Origin: Roseovarius sp. THAF27
GTDB taxonomy: Bacteria; Pseudomonadota; Alphaproteobacteria; Rhodobacterales; Rhodobacteraceae
DNA: 64,000 bases
NCBI RefSeq assembly: GCF_009363655.1
Contig: NZ_CP045393.1
Span: 2,294,001-2,358,000, forward strand
Direction of reading: 5' to 3'
The notes under the pieces were generated by a model that saw only the letters and a program-made list of their open reading frames with translations, did no database searches and was not told the origin of the DNA. The position numbers and the translations under genes are program-made. Shown here in pieces: positions 36,433-46,874 of the stretch (the first letter of the stretch is position 1; the number at the start of each line of letters is the position of its first letter).

Positions 36433-36565
36433 CCTATCCTCCCGTAGTGGGCAGCACTCATATGTAACAGGTTAACGACATCCCCTGCCCGGTGGACAGT
36501 AAAGAATTGCAACAAAGGCAATGTTTCGTGACATCGTCCCGTTTCTGCCGCGCATATGGGCAATC

Positions 36566-37825
36566 TCACGCGGCCTGTCCATCCTCTGAATTTTCCTCTG
36601 CCGCCTCCATGGCAACTTCCTGCGCATAGGTCACCGCCATGGGCGACACACCCGGCACCACCGCGGTGTAGCGATCGGTGTCGTCGGGCGCCGCGCGCTG
36701 GGTCATCCTGTACGCGGCATAGGCCGCCATCATCGTGCACAGTGTCGCGATATGCAGGAAATACCCGCTCGGCCCCACCACGCCCATGATCCAGCCGGTG
36801 ATGATCGGGCCAAAGACCGCGCCCAGCCCGTTGATGAACACCATGCCGCCGGCCGCGGCCGCCATGTCGTCGGTCCCCAGGAAGTCGTTGGTATAGGCGA
36901 TCAGCAACGAATAAAGCGGGTTCGACATGCCGCCCACCAGGAAGGCCGCCACCAGCAACAGCCAGAACACGCCGCCCAGGGCCATGCCGATCACCGCGCC
37001 AAGCGCCGCAATGGCCGAGGCGATCAGGATCAGCAACCGCCGGTCCATCCGGTCCGACAGCCAGCCCAGCGGGTACTGCACCAGCATCGCGCCGACATAA
37101 AACGTCGCCACGAAGGTCGAGATCTGCCCCACGGTCAGCCCCGCCTCGGCGCCATAGACCGCCGCCATGCCGAACTGGGCCGCAAAGACGCCGCCCAGAA
37201 GGAACATGCCGACACAGCCCAGGGGCGAGATCCGCATGATCTCGCGCAGGGTCATCGGCTTGGTCGTGTCGAAGGCCGGTGTCGGGCTGATCGACAGCAG
37301 AATGGGCGCGAAGGACAGCGAGATCAGCACGGACGGGATGATGAACAGAACGAATCCGCCCGGATCCGCGGTCAGCATCAGCGCCTGGGCGCTGACGATA
37401 CCGACCATCTGCACGATCATGTAAAGCGACAGCGCCTTGCCGCGGTTGTCGTTCGTGGCGGCGTTGTTCAGCCAGCTTTCGGCGGTGACGTACACGCCGG
37501 AAAAACAGAACCCGATCAGCACGCGCCCCACGCCCCAGGCCCAGGGGTTGGCAAAAGCCGGATACAGGATCATCACCGCCGAGATCATCGAGGCCAGCGC
37601 CGCGAAAACCCGCACGTGGCCCACCCGCCGGATCATCTCCGGCGCCATGCGCGAGCCGAAGAGGAAGCCCAGGAAATAGCCCGACATCACCAGCGACATT
37701 TCCAGCGTCGAGAAGCCTTCCATCTGGCCGCGCACACCCAGGAGCGTGCCCTGCATGCCGTTGCCGACCTGCAAGAGCATCATGCCCAAAAGCAGGGCCC
37801 AGGCGCTGGAAAGAACGGAAAACAT
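36566..37825 (-). CDS. Major facilitator superfamily transporter
   Basis: The 419-residue protein has about twelve hydrophobic segments, and the conserved loop between helices 2 and 3 (FGSRMAPEMIRRVGHVRVF) and its second-half copy (YPLGWLSDRMDRRLLI) mark it as MFS. It is of the YcaD/CsbX-like sort, for which substrates are unknown. A cytoplasmic tail rich in Glu and Ala follows the last helix. The start at 37825 begins the first helix (MFSVLSSAWALLLGM). No neighbouring gene points to a substrate. Confidence 0.88.
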   Translation of the reverse strand: MFSVLSSAWALLLGMMLLQVGNGMQGTLLGVRGQMEGFSTLEMSLVMSGYFLGFLFGSRMAPEMIRRVGHVRVFAALASMISAVMILYPAFANPWAWGVGRVLIGFCFSGVYVTAESWLNNAATNDNRGKALSLYMIVQMVGIVSAQALMLTADPGGFVLFIIPSVLISLSFAPILLSISPTPAFDTTKPMTLREIMRISPLGCVGMFLLGGVFAAQFGMAAVYGAEAGLTVGQISTFVATFYVGAMLVQYPLGWLSDRMDRRLLILIASAIAALGAVIGMALGGVFWLLLVAAFLVGGMSNPLYSLLIAYTNDFLGTDDMAAAAGGMVFINGLGAVFGPIITGWIMGVVGPSGYFLHIATLCTMMAAYAAYRMTQRAAPDDTDRYTAVVPGVSPMAVTYAQEVAMEAAEENSEDGQAA

Positions 37826-38011
37826 GCGGGAACTCCAATGACTTTCAGCCCGTCTAGACGGGCGTCGCACAACAGGTCTGGCTCAAACGCGACTCGATCC
37901 GTCGCTGGTGCAGGCCTTGCCAGTGTTTCCCGCCGGTTTCAACAGCGTCCGGCGCCGCAACAGCCGCCGATGGGCGGAACCACGCGCGGCAGCCCGCTCC
38001 GGGGCGGAAGG

Positions 38012-38302
38012 TCAGCCGGCCGGCGGATCGTGGGGGTCCGGCCTGCCCCGGTCCGACGTCGTGGCACCCGCCTGAAGATCGGCCAGCGTCGCTCGCTCCA
38101 GCTCTTCGCGCGACATCCCGGTCAGCACGCGAAAGACCCACAGCTTGACCGGCTCGCGCTTGAGCGCAAGGTTGGCGGCAAAGACGATCAGCGCACAGAC
38201 AAGCCCCGCGATCACGTAGTTCAAGATCAAAAGCGCGGCACTGGTGATCAGCCCCACCCACATGACGCGGCTGACAAAGCCCGGCACCTTGTTGAGTTTC
38301 AT
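38012..38302 (-). CDS. Small two-helix membrane protein
   Basis: The 96-residue protein has two hydrophobic helices (about 12-32 and 33-45) and a charged cytoplasmic tail (RVLTGMSREELERATLADLQ). The family is not recognised. Its ATG directly abuts the queA stop codon (TGA-ATG), so it is the last gene of the AsmA-like/queA transcript. Confidence 0.7.
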   Translation of the reverse strand: MKLNKVPGFVSRVMWVGLITSAALLILNYVIAGLVCALIVFAANLALKREPVKLWVFRVLTGMSREELERATLADLQAGATTSDRGRPDPHDPPAG

Positions 38303-39376
38303 TCAGGTCTCCTCCCCGTCATCCACGGCATCGGGTACCAGAAGAGACGAATCCCCGTAAGAGAAGAATCGGTACTCATTCCGGATGGCGTGCGTGTAGA
38401 TATCCTTGATGCGCTCGGGCCCCATCAAGGCGCTGACCAGCATCATCAGGGTGCTCTTGGGCAGGTGAAAATTGGTCATCAGCGCGTCCGTCACCCGAAA
38501 CTCGAAACCGGGGTAGATGAAGATATCCGTCTCGCCACGCCACGGCGCGATCGTGCCATCGCGGGCGGCGCTTTCGATCAGGCGCAGCGCGGTGGTGCCC
38601 ACCGGAATGACCCGCCCGCCTTGCGCTTTCGTCGCGGCGATCTCGGCCGCAGCCGCCGCGCTGACCTCGCCCCATTCGGCGTGCATCCGGTGGGTGGTCA
38701 CGTCCTCGACCTTCACGGGCAGGAAGGTGCCGGCGCCCACATGCAGCGTGACCTCGGTAAAGGCGATACCCTGCGCCGCCAGTTCCGCCAGTAGCGCGTC
38801 GTCGAAATGCAGGCTGGCCGTGGGCGCCGCCACCGCGCCGGTCTCCTTGGCGAAGACCGTCTGGTAATCGTCGCGGTCACGTGCATCGGCGGCGCGCTTG
38901 CTGGCGATATAGGGCGGCAGCGGCATCGCGCCCGCCGCATTGAGCGCGGCGTCGAAATCTTCCCCCGACAGGTTGAAACGCAGCATGCCCTGCCCGTCCT
39001 CCTTGTCCAGCAGAGTCGCCTCCAGGCCCGCTCCAAAGCGCACCACTTCGCCGGTCCGAAGCTTTTTCAATGGCTTGATCATCGCCCGCCAGTCGCCCTC
39101 GGGCGTGGCGTCCAGCAGCGTCGCCTCGATCCGCGCCTCGGTCTCGCCCTGCGCACTGTCACGCCGGCGCAGCCCCGACAGGCGCGCCGGGATGACCTTG
39201 GTGTTGTTCAGGATCAGCCGATCGCCGGGCCGCAGGTACCGGCCCAGGTCATGGACCCGCGCATCGGTGATCGTGTCCCCTCGCGCCACCAGCAGCCGCG
39301 CCGACGGCCTCGGTCGTGCGGGCCGGGTCGCGATCAGCGTCTCGGGCAGGTCGAAATCGAAATCCGACAGCTTCAT
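38303..39376 (-). CDS. queA: tRNA preQ1(34) S-adenosylmethionine ribosyltransferase-isomerase
   Basis: The 357-residue enzyme adds the epoxycyclopentane precursor to preQ1 in tRNA anticodons, making epoxyqueuosine. The N-terminal [56 protein letters not shown] in parts, and [18 protein letters not shown] are family hallmarks. It overlaps the upstream AsmA-like gene by four bases (ATGA) and is followed without gap by a small membrane protein. No other queuosine gene (tgt, queC-G) is in the window. Confidence 0.97.
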   Translation of the reverse strand: MKLSDFDFDLPETLIATRPARPRPSARLLVARGDTITDARVHDLGRYLRPGDRLILNNTKVIPARLSGLRRRDSAQGETEARIEATLLDATPEGDWRAMIKPLKKLRTGEVVRFGAGLEATLLDKEDGQGMLRFNLSGEDFDAALNAAGAMPLPPYIASKRAADARDRDDYQTVFAKETGAVAAPTASLHFDDALLAELAAQGIAFTEVTLHVGAGTFLPVKVEDVTTHRMHAEWGEVSAAAAAEIAATKAQGGRVIPVGTTALRLIESAARDGTIAPWRGETDIFIYPGFEFRVTDALMTNFHLPKSTLMMLVSALMGPERIKDIYTHAIRNEYRFFSYGDSSLLVPDAVDDGEET

Positions 39377-42300
39377 CTGCCGGCTTCCCGATTGTTGAAA
39401 TCCCGCACGCGCGAGCCCGATTGCGGCGGCTGCGACTGTGACCCCTCCGCCCCCTGCTGCGTGCTCTGCGCGGGCTGTCTGGATTGCGGCAATTCCGGTG
39501 CCGGGCGGCGGAAGAGCTCCCGGAACATGCCCGGAGTGAAGGCCGACAGCGGGTTGACGCTGACCCGCGGGCTGCGGGCTGGCCCCTTGAGCGTATAGTT
39601 GAACCCGAACAACCCCTCGCCCCTCCGGGTAAAGAGCGAGCCCACGGCGTTCACCAAATAGACCGGCGAAATCACGCCCTGCATGTCCATCTGCCCGCTT
39701 TCCGGATAGTAATAGCCGTCCATCGTGATCCCCATTGCGGCGCCCACCGCGCTGCTGGAATAAAGCGTGACGCGCTGGGGCGAAAGCTGGAAACGCGCCT
39801 CCAGCGACTCGAAGTGTATGCCGTCGCCGCCCAACTGCTCCAGCAGACCCACGACCGTCAACGCGTTCAGAAGCGCGGCCATCGACGGCGCATCCTTGAG
39901 CCGCATCGACCCTTTGGCCGTCAGCCTGCCCTCGTAGATGCCCGGGCCCTTGCCCGGCACCAGCGTCACGTCCAGCTTGCCGTTGCGGGCGCCCTTGACC
40001 AGCCCCGCCGAGACCAGCACCCCGGCCGCGTCCTTGGCCTGGATGCGAAAGGCGCTGCGCCCGTTTTGCGGCACGACCCGGCCGGTGATCGGCGACATGC
40101 CGTTGATCCGGCCGGTAAAGCTGCCGTTGGCCCCCTGCGACATGTCCAGGTCCGCCCGGAAATCCGTCAGCGCGATCCCGTCCGATATCTGCAGGCGGTC
40201 CAAGGCCAGCGACACCGGCCCGCCGCGCTGCGTGCGTTGTCGGCCCCCACCGCCGCCATCGCCCGCCAGCGAGGTCTGGCGCAGATCCACCGAACCGCCC
40301 TGCACGCGCAACGCCGGCGCCGCACCCGCACCGCGCCCGACCAGTTCCACCGGCGCTTTCAGCCAGCTGCCGATCTGGACCTGCGAAAACGTGGCCCGGT
40401 TCAGCTGGCCGTTGTCGCGCAGGGTGACCGCGCCGCGCGCGGTCAGCCCCGCGCCCGAAATCTCCAGCCGGTCGATCGAGGGCGGCTCCCCCAGCCGGCC
40501 CGACGCCTCCAGCCGGCCTGTCGCACCCTGCGACAGCGCCCAATCCAGCTGCGGCACGCGCAGGCCCACACCGGCCAGGGTCGAGCTCAGCCGGAACACG
40601 CCAGGCGCACCTTTTTCAAAGTCGATCTCCATGTCGGCCCGGCCCGCGCCCGACACGCTGCCCGGCGGCAATCCGATGCCGAACTCCTCGACAAAGCGTT
40701 CGGACAATTCGATCCAGCCGCGCACCGTGCTGGTGTTCGCGCCGGGGCTGATATCGGTCTCGAACCGCCCGTCGAACGGCACCTGCCCGATGCGCCCCGC
40801 CCCGGCCACTGTCAGCACATCGTCCGCAAGCGCCACGTCCAGCGCGGCGGAGGACAGCACCCGGCCCGGCACCAGAACCTCGCTGCGCACATCGCGCAAC
40901 GTGCCCGCTATGTCGAACTCCACGTCCTCGACCGACAGCTTTTTCAGCAGGCGAAGGTCAAGTACGCCCTGCAATTCCGCCATGCCGTCCGCCAGGGTCA
41001 CTTCGCGCCCGGCCTTGGTCAGAAACTCCAGCGGCGGTTCGTCCAGCAGCGACAGGGCCGCCGTGATCGTGCTGCGTGTGCGCAGGTTCACCTGCGCGGG
41101 CGTCCGCTTGATCGTCACGTCCGGAATGTCGAAACTGGTGCCCGAGATATCGACCCGCCCGCCCTGCGGCGCGGTCACGTGCCCGCCCAGTGCGGACACC
41201 ACGAAACGGTTGTCCATCAAGGACGCGTGCCCGTGCGCATCTTCGATCACCGGAAAATTCTTGATGAACTGCGTGCTGAACTTCTCGAAATCGAAGCCCA
41301 GGAACAAGTCCGGGCTGCGCTTGGGCAGCGACCGCAGGGCAAGCTGGATGTTCCGCAGGTCCGCCGCGCGCACGTTCTCGGTGATCCAGTCGCGGGTCTT
41401 GTCCTGAAGCCGCTCGGGCCAGAGCTGCAGCAGGCGGTCGGGGTCGATGCGCTCCATGTGGCCGTTCAGCGTGACGTCCCAGCCTTCCGGCTCGGCCCGC
41501 GCCTCGCCGCTCAACCGCAGCACCTCGTCCTGGTCCGACAGGCTCAGCTCGCCGAGGGTAAGCGCGAAAGGGTTCAGCTTCAGGCGCATATCCATGCGCG
41601 CGCCCTGAAGCGTGACCGCCTCGGCATAAAGGTCCATCGGGTTGGCCACCACCTCCGACAGGTTGACCTGCAACAGGATCTCGCGCGGCCAGCCTTTTTC
41701 CACCCCCACCAGATAGGCATGGCCCGTGGCGCTGGTCTTGACCCACTTGCTGTCGATCGACAGCTCGTTGAAGACGATGCGATCCTCGGACGGGTCGTAG
41801 GTAAAATAGCTGCGCACCGAGTCGAAGGCGATGGGCTCGGTCGCCTCGTTCGGCCTGACCGCGCCCTGGCCGATCTGCAACGTCGCGTTGAGCGGGCCGA
41901 GCTTGCCCGTGTCATCCACCGAGGCGCGCAGCGCGCCCGAGATCGGCGCGTCGATCGCGTAAAGCCACGCCAGCGCGGGCGATTGTCCCGCCACGTCGCG
42001 GGCCGGCATGTCCTCGAAGCTCAGGCCGACCTCGGAGGCCGCGCTGCCCAGGCGGCCGGTATAGTTCAACGCCAGCGTGGTGGCATAATCGCGCGCGCCG
42101 ATCAGCGCAAAATCCCCGCGCAGGCGGATGTCGTCGCCCTCGCGCGTCACGTCCAGTCGCCCGCCATCGGCGGTCCAGGCCCGCTCGGTGCGCTCGTCCT
42201 CGTAGCGCAGCGAGACGTTCGTGGCCTCGATTGTCGTCAGGCTTCTGAAGGCGGGCCGGTTCAGCACCACGTCCAGCCGCTCGGCCATCGCGGCCACCGT

Positions 42301-42798
42301 CACCGGCTGCTGCTCGGAAGTTCCCACCTCGCCCAGCGTGACGCCCACCTCGCCCGCGTCGGTGCGCCGAAAGCTCAGCTGCGCCCCCGACAGGCGCACC
42401 GTGCTGGGATGCAACTGTCCCTGCAACAGCGCCTTCAGGTCCACGGTGCCCTGCACGTCCGACAGGTTGGCGATGGGCAGGCCGGTGGTGTCGCGGACCG
42501 TCACGTCGCGCAGCGACAGGCGCGGCACCCAGCCTTCCTCCATCACCACGGCCATGTCGCCGAAATGCAGCGACACGCCTTCGACGGCCGCGTTGATCTC
42601 GCGGGTGACACGGTCCCGCACCCAGTCCGGCGCCGAGAGCCGCGTGCCAAGCATCGAGACCGCCGCCACGCTCAGCCCCAGGCACACCGCCAGCACCAGC
42701 GCGACGCTCCAGAGGCCGAACCGTTTCAGGCGCTTGCCGCGCGGTTTTGTCTGCGCCGTGTCGCTCATAAATCCCGATGTCGCGCGTTCGCCGCGCAT
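39373..42798 (-). CDS. Large AsmA-like (YhdP/DUF3971-type) envelope protein
   Basis: The 1141-residue protein has one N-terminal membrane helix (about 28-50, [19 protein letters not shown]) and a very long periplasmic part made of repeating beta-strand segments. An AsmA-like C-terminal region ([48 protein letters not shown] in parts) is present. This is the design of the AsmA/YhdP/TamB class of bridge-like proteins, several of which move phospholipids between the membranes. The tail is rich in Gln, Pro and Ser. The start at 42798 is kept; ATG at 42768 ([12 protein letters not shown]) is equally possible. It is divergent from bcp and overlaps queA by four bases. Confidence 0.88.
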   Translation of the reverse strand: MRGERATSGFMSDTAQTKPRGKRLKRFGLWSVALVLAVCLGLSVAAVSMLGTRLSAPDWVRDRVTREINAAVEGVSLHFGDMAVVMEEGWVPRLSLRDVTVRDTTGLPIANLSDVQGTVDLKALLQGQLHPSTVRLSGAQLSFRRTDAGEVGVTLGEVGTSEQQPVTVAAMAERLDVVLNRPAFRSLTTIEATNVSLRYEDERTERAWTADGGRLDVTREGDDIRLRGDFALIGARDYATTLALNYTGRLGSAASEVGLSFEDMPARDVAGQSPALAWLYAIDAPISGALRASVDDTGKLGPLNATLQIGQGAVRPNEATEPIAFDSVRSYFTYDPSEDRIVFNELSIDSKWVKTSATGHAYLVGVEKGWPREILLQVNLSEVVANPMDLYAEAVTLQGARMDMRLKLNPFALTLGELSLSDQDEVLRLSGEARAEPEGWDVTLNGHMERIDPDRLLQLWPERLQDKTRDWITENVRAADLRNIQLALRSLPKRSPDLFLGFDFEKFSTQFIKNFPVIEDAHGHASLMDNRFVVSALGGHVTAPQGGRVDISGTSFDIPDVTIKRTPAQVNLRTRSTITAALSLLDEPPLEFLTKAGREVTLADGMAELQGVLDLRLLKKLSVEDVEFDIAGTLRDVRSEVLVPGRVLSSAALDVALADDVLTVAGAGRIGQVPFDGRFETDISPGANTSTVRGWIELSERFVEEFGIGLPPGSVSGAGRADMEIDFEKGAPGVFRLSSTLAGVGLRVPQLDWALSQGATGRLEASGRLGEPPSIDRLEISGAGLTARGAVTLRDNGQLNRATFSQVQIGSWLKAPVELVGRGAGAAPALRVQGGSVDLRQTSLAGDGGGGGRQRTQRGGPVSLALDRLQISDGIALTDFRADLDMSQGANGSFTGRINGMSPITGRVVPQNGRSAFRIQAKDAAGVLVSAGLVKGARNGKLDVTLVPGKGPGIYEGRLTAKGSMRLKDAPSMAALLNALTVVGLLEQLGGDGIHFESLEARFQLSPQRVTLYSSSAVGAAMGITMDGYYYPESGQMDMQGVISPVYLVNAVGSLFTRRGEGLFGFNYTLKGPARSPRVSVNPLSAFTPGMFRELFRRPAPELPQSRQPAQSTQQGAEGSQSQPPQSGSRVRDFNNREAGR

Positions 42799-42876
42799 TT
42801 GCCTGCCCTCTTTGCTTTATTCTTGCCGCTTACGCGTTAATTTGAAACTCACTTTTTGCTCATGGGAGAATCCGAC

Positions 42877-43334
<458 letters not shown>

Positions 43335-43338
<4 letters not shown>

Positions 43339-44162
43339 CCGATCAAAGCCTTGCGGAAATGGCGGTGGAGGTTCTCACCACCGCCGACGGGCGCGAAAAG
43401 ACGGCGCTGTCGCGGCGCCATGCCGCCACCTGGTTCGCCGCCCGTGCTGCCGGGCGCGACCTGCCCGTGGGCACCGCCGCGCCGCCGCTGCGTCCGGCCC
43501 GCCCCGACCTGCCGCAGCTTCTGGACCCGCGCGACGTGCCCCGCCGCCGCCCCGGTACCGCGCCCGGACGGCTGGCGATCCTGCACGCCGTCGCACATAT
43601 CGAGCTCAATGCCGTGGACCTTCACTGGGACATCATCGCGCGCTTCACGGACGTGAAGATGCCCCTCGGGTTCTACGACGACTGGGTCAAGGCGGCCGAC
43701 GAAGAATCCAAGCATTTCAATCTGGTATGCGACTGTCTTGAGGAAAAGGGCATTCACTACGGCGCGCTGGATGCCCATGCCGGCATGTGGCGCGCCGCCG
43801 AGGACACGGCCGAGGATTTCATGGGCCGGCTCGCCGTCGTGCCGATGGTGCTCGAGGCCCGCGGCCTCGACGTGACGCCCGGCATGATCGACCTCTTCCA
43901 AGGCGCCAAAGAGACCCGGACGGTCGATGCGCTGAAGGTAATCTATGCCGAGGAGGTCGCGCATGTCGCCTATGGGTCGAAGTGGTTCCACTTCCTTTGC
44001 GGGCGGCACGAGATGGATCCGAAAACCGCCTTTCACGATCTTGTCCGGCGCTATTTCCACGGCGCGCTCAAGCCGCCTTTCAACGAGGAGAAACGCGCCG
44101 AGGCGGGCCTGCCGCCCGATTTCTACTGGCCGCTAGCCAACGGTCCGGTCCCCGGCACCTAG
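43335..44162 (+). CDS. DUF455 ferritin-like protein
   Basis: The 275-residue protein matches DUF455, a ferritin-like di-iron helical family related to MiaE-type proteins. Candidate metal ligands are in HAVAHIELNAVDLHWDI, AADEESKHFNLVCD and YAEEVAHVAYGSKWF, giving the repeated Glu/ExxH pattern of a di-iron site. The substrate is unknown. It starts with GTG overlapping the bcp stop, so the two are co-translated, suggesting an oxidative-stress or oxygen-linked role. The next gene begins 236 bases later. Confidence 0.88.
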
Positions 44163-44398
44163 CGTATCCGCGCAATCAACCCCTTATGAATCGGCAATTT
44201 TTTGCCAGTTCCGGCACAAATCGGCGCACTGCCACGCAGCCGTGGTCAAAATCCTTGCCCAATACGACCCTGCTGTGTACCCAACCCCGGACGATGCCAC
44301 CGGACCATCCGGCCAAGAATGGACACGATCGCGGCAGACGACGCGGCAGAGGTTTGAGCATCGACACGGGGAAAAGGTTGCAAGGGACGGAGTGAAAC

Positions 44399-45721
44399 GT
44401 GCGCAGTCGATTGTTGATCAAGCTGAACCACTTTCTGGAAAGACACTTCCCGGAACGCCGCGTTTTCCTGCGGTCAGACACCGACACACGCTTCATCAGG
44501 CTCCGCCCCGCCACGCAACTCGTTGCCTTCCTCGGCGCCTCCGCCATCGTAGCCTGGGCGATCATCGCGACCGCGGTCCTGGTGATGGACTCGATCGGAT
44601 CGGGCAACTTCCGTGAACAGGCCAAGCGAGATCAGCGCACCTACGAGGCCCGGCTGAACGCGCTCGAGGACGAACGCGACAAGCGCGCCGAAGAGGCGCT
44701 CGCGGCACAAAACCGCTTCAACTCGGCGCTGGAGCAGATTTCGGTCATGCAGACCGAGCTTCTGTCGTCCGAGACCCGCCGCCGCGAACTGGAAACCGGG
44801 ATCGAGGTGATCCAGTCCACCCTGCGCCGCACCATGAAAGACCGCGACAGCGCCCGCAACGAGGCCGAAGAGCTGGCCGCGGCGATCGAGAATTCCGGCG
44901 ACACGCCCCTGCCCGGCGCCTCGGGCAGCACCGGCGAGGACCCGATGGTCGAGTTCCTGTCGTCCCAGCTGGCCGCCACCGCGCAGGAGCGTGATCAGGT
45001 CACCGCCGATGCGGAGGACGCTCTGCTGCGCGCCGACGAGATGGCCAGCCAGATCCAGCTGATGCAGGACCAGAACGACCAGATCTTCCGCCAGCTGGAA
45101 GAGGCGATGTCGATCTCGGTCGAGCCGCTGGACAAGATGTTCAGCGCCGCCGGCATGAACCCGGACAATCTGATTGCCACGGTGCGCTCGGGCTATTCCG
45201 GCCAGGGCGGCCCGCTGATGCCGCTCAGCTTTTCCACCCGCGGCGAGGAACCCTCGGCGGACGCCCGCCGCGCCAATGGCATCCTTCAGGGCATGGACAA
45301 GCTGAACCTCTACCGCATCGCCGCGCAAAAGGCGCCCTTCGCGATGCCGGTCAAGTCCTCCTTCCGCTACACCTCGGGCTTCGGGATGCGCTGGGGCCGG
45401 ATGCATTCCGGCACCGATTTCGCGGCCCCCCACGGCACGCCGATCTATTCCACCGCCGATGGCGTGGTCACCCATGCCGGCTGGCAGTCGGGCTATGGCC
45501 GCCTGGTCAAGATCCAGCACGAGTTCGGGATCGAGACCCGCTACGCCCACATGTCCCAGCTGCGGGTCAAAAAAGGCCAAAGGGTCTCGCGCGGGGATCG
45601 AATTGGTGATATGGGGAGCACTGGACGTTCGACCGGCACCCATCTACACTACGAGGTCCGTGTCGGCGGCAAGGCCGTCAATCCCATGATCTACATCAAG
45701 GCTGCAAGAGATGTTTTCTAA
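44399..45721 (+). CDS. M23 (LytM-type) peptidoglycan peptidase with coiled coil
   Basis: The 440-residue protein has one N-terminal membrane helix (about 39-63), a periplasmic coiled coil (about 70-165) and a C-terminal M23 domain. The zinc ligands are in RMHSGTDFAAPHGTPIYS and GRSTGTHLHYEVRV (HxGxxD and HxH). Such proteins cleave or regulate cleavage of cross-links. It begins with GTG after a GGAG site. It overlaps the bactofilin gene by 11 bases; bactofilin/M23 pairs shape local cell-wall growth in alphaproteobacteria. Confidence 0.93.
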   Translation: MRSRLLIKLNHFLERHFPERRVFLRSDTDTRFIRLRPATQLVAFLGASAIVAWAIIATAVLVMDSIGSGNFREQAKRDQRTYEARLNALEDERDKRAEEALAAQNRFNSALEQISVMQTELLSSETRRRELETGIEVIQSTLRRTMKDRDSARNEAEELAAAIENSGDTPLPGASGSTGEDPMVEFLSSQLAATAQERDQVTADAEDALLRADEMASQIQLMQDQNDQIFRQLEEAMSISVEPLDKMFSAAGMNPDNLIATVRSGYSGQGGPLMPLSFSTRGEEPSADARRANGILQGMDKLNLYRIAAQKAPFAMPVKSSFRYTSGFGMRWGRMHSGTDFAAPHGTPIYSTADGVVTHAGWQSGYGRLVKIQHEFGIETRYAHMSQLRVKKGQRVSRGDRIGDMGSTGRSTGTHLHYEVRVGGKAVNPMIYIKAARDVF

Positions 45722-46250
45722 AAGCAAAATCAACGACCCCGCGCCGAAGCAGGATTCTGCGGCCAAACCCGCCGCGCCGGCCGAGCCGCGCAAGGACACC
45801 AGCACCGCCAGCAGCGGTGAATTCAAGGCCGCGGCCCCCAAGGCCAAGCCGCCCGCATCGGTCCTGTCGCCCGATCTGCACGTCACCGGCAACCTCAAGA
45901 CCACCGGCGACGTCCAGGTCGAAGGCACTGTCGAGGGCGACATCCGCGCTCACCTGCTGACTATCGGCGAAAGCGCCACGATCAAGGGCGAGATCATCGC
46001 CGATGATGTCGTGATCAATGGCCGCATCGTCGGCCGCGTGCGTGGCCTAAAGGTGCGCCTGACCTCGACCGCCCGCGTCGAAGGCGACATCATCCACAAG
46101 ACCATCGCCATCGAATCCGGTGCCCATTTCGAGGGCTCGGTGCAGCGGCAGGACGACCCGCTCAACGCCGGCGGCAAGAAACAAGCCGCCCCGGCACAGC
46201 AAGGCGCGTCGCCCACCCCGGCCCCGGCCAACGAACCGGCGAAAAGCTGA
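45711..46250 (+). CDS. Bactofilin cytoskeletal protein
   Basis: The 179-residue protein has the bactofilin beta-helix core (about 53-145) with its repeating strands LHVTGNLKTTGDVQVEGTVEGDI (in parts), ESATIKGEIIADDVVINGRIVGRV and STARVEGDIIHKTIAIESGAHFEGSV. The core is flanked by Pro/Ala-rich disordered ends. Bactofilins polymerise without nucleotide and position wall enzymes. The overlapping M23 peptidase gene upstream is the likely client. A hairpin terminator closes the operon at 46271. Confidence 0.94.
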   Translation: MFSKSKINDPAPKQDSAAKPAAPAEPRKDTSTASSGEFKAAAPKAKPPASVLSPDLHVTGNLKTTGDVQVEGTVEGDIRAHLLTIGESATIKGEIIADDVVINGRIVGRVRGLKVRLTSTARVEGDIIHKTIAIESGAHFEGSVQRQDDPLNAGGKKQAAPAQQGASPTPAPANEPAKS

Positions 46251-46270
46251 CGTCGATACAGACCCGATAG

Positions 46271-46303
46271 AAAGGCGCCCGGGAAACCGCGGCGCCTTTT
46301 TCT
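46271..46303 (+). terminator. Terminator after the bactofilin gene
   Basis: AAAGGCGCC (46271-46279) pairs perfectly with GGCGCCTTT (46291-46299) over 11 bases and runs on into TTCT. Confidence 0.85.
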
Positions 46304-46355
46304 ATTGACCAGTCATTGTCTGCTATGCAGTCGAAGCCGCCGTTCACGACGGAGG

Positions 46356-46523
46356 CCATCGTCAGCCCCTGGGATGGCGATCCGAGGGCAATTCTGAAGC
46401 ACTTCATGCCTGCCAAACACGTCCTCAAAAGGATCGTTGCGCCCAGCCTCGCCAAATCGCCAGCCCAAGGGAGGGGCTGACGATGGCCGGGCCGCTTCGC
46501 GGCGGTTAACCGGCTGGGTGCTC
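46356..46523. repeat. Inverted-repeat element (MITE-like), fuller copy A
   Basis: The left arm CCATCGTCAGCCCCT-GGGATGGCGAT (46356-46381) is the imperfect reverse complement of the right arm ATCGCCAGCCC...GGGGCTGACGATGG (46456-46486), giving a 131-base stem-loop unit. Beyond the right arm, GCCGC-TTC-GCGGC and GGTTAACCGGCTGGG continue to 46523. The stretch 46456-46523 recurs at 52538-52605 on the other strand. The 624-base gap between bactofilin and the helicase holds no gene I can support. Confidence 0.75.
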
Positions 46524-46874
46524 GAACCCAATGTCTCACAAAGGGCTCACTCCTGACCTTCACCACGACCGCTAAGCATCACCCCCTCCTGCAATTCCGA
46601 AAATTCTGGGTATTGCTTGACACCTGCCCCGCAATCCCCCATCTGTCTCCCATCGCTGCGATTGCGCGTGAGCCGGGCCATCCGCCCGAACCAGCAACCA
46701 GCCCGATTTTTCCAGTTCCCCCATCACGCAGGGTTTCTGATGCGGCGCCAGGTGGCGCGGGATACGCCCGCGACGTCTTAAAGTGTCCGCGCAACCCTTG
46801 CGCCCGCGCATCCCGTGCGGGCCATACCTCTTGGTCACGCAGGCTTCCGCCTTGTGGCCCGCAAAGGATACGAC

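Noticed and set aside
39484..42840. An open frame of 1118 codons on the plus strand
   Set aside because: It is antisense to the AsmA-like gene; the product is a His/Arg/Gln-rich string with no domain, typical of a shadow frame in high-GC DNA.
46162..46566. Short frames across the 46.3-46.5 kb gap that resemble one at 52468-52698
   Set aside because: They share peptide strings only because both overlie copies of an intergenic repeat; there is no start context or codon bias of a gene.
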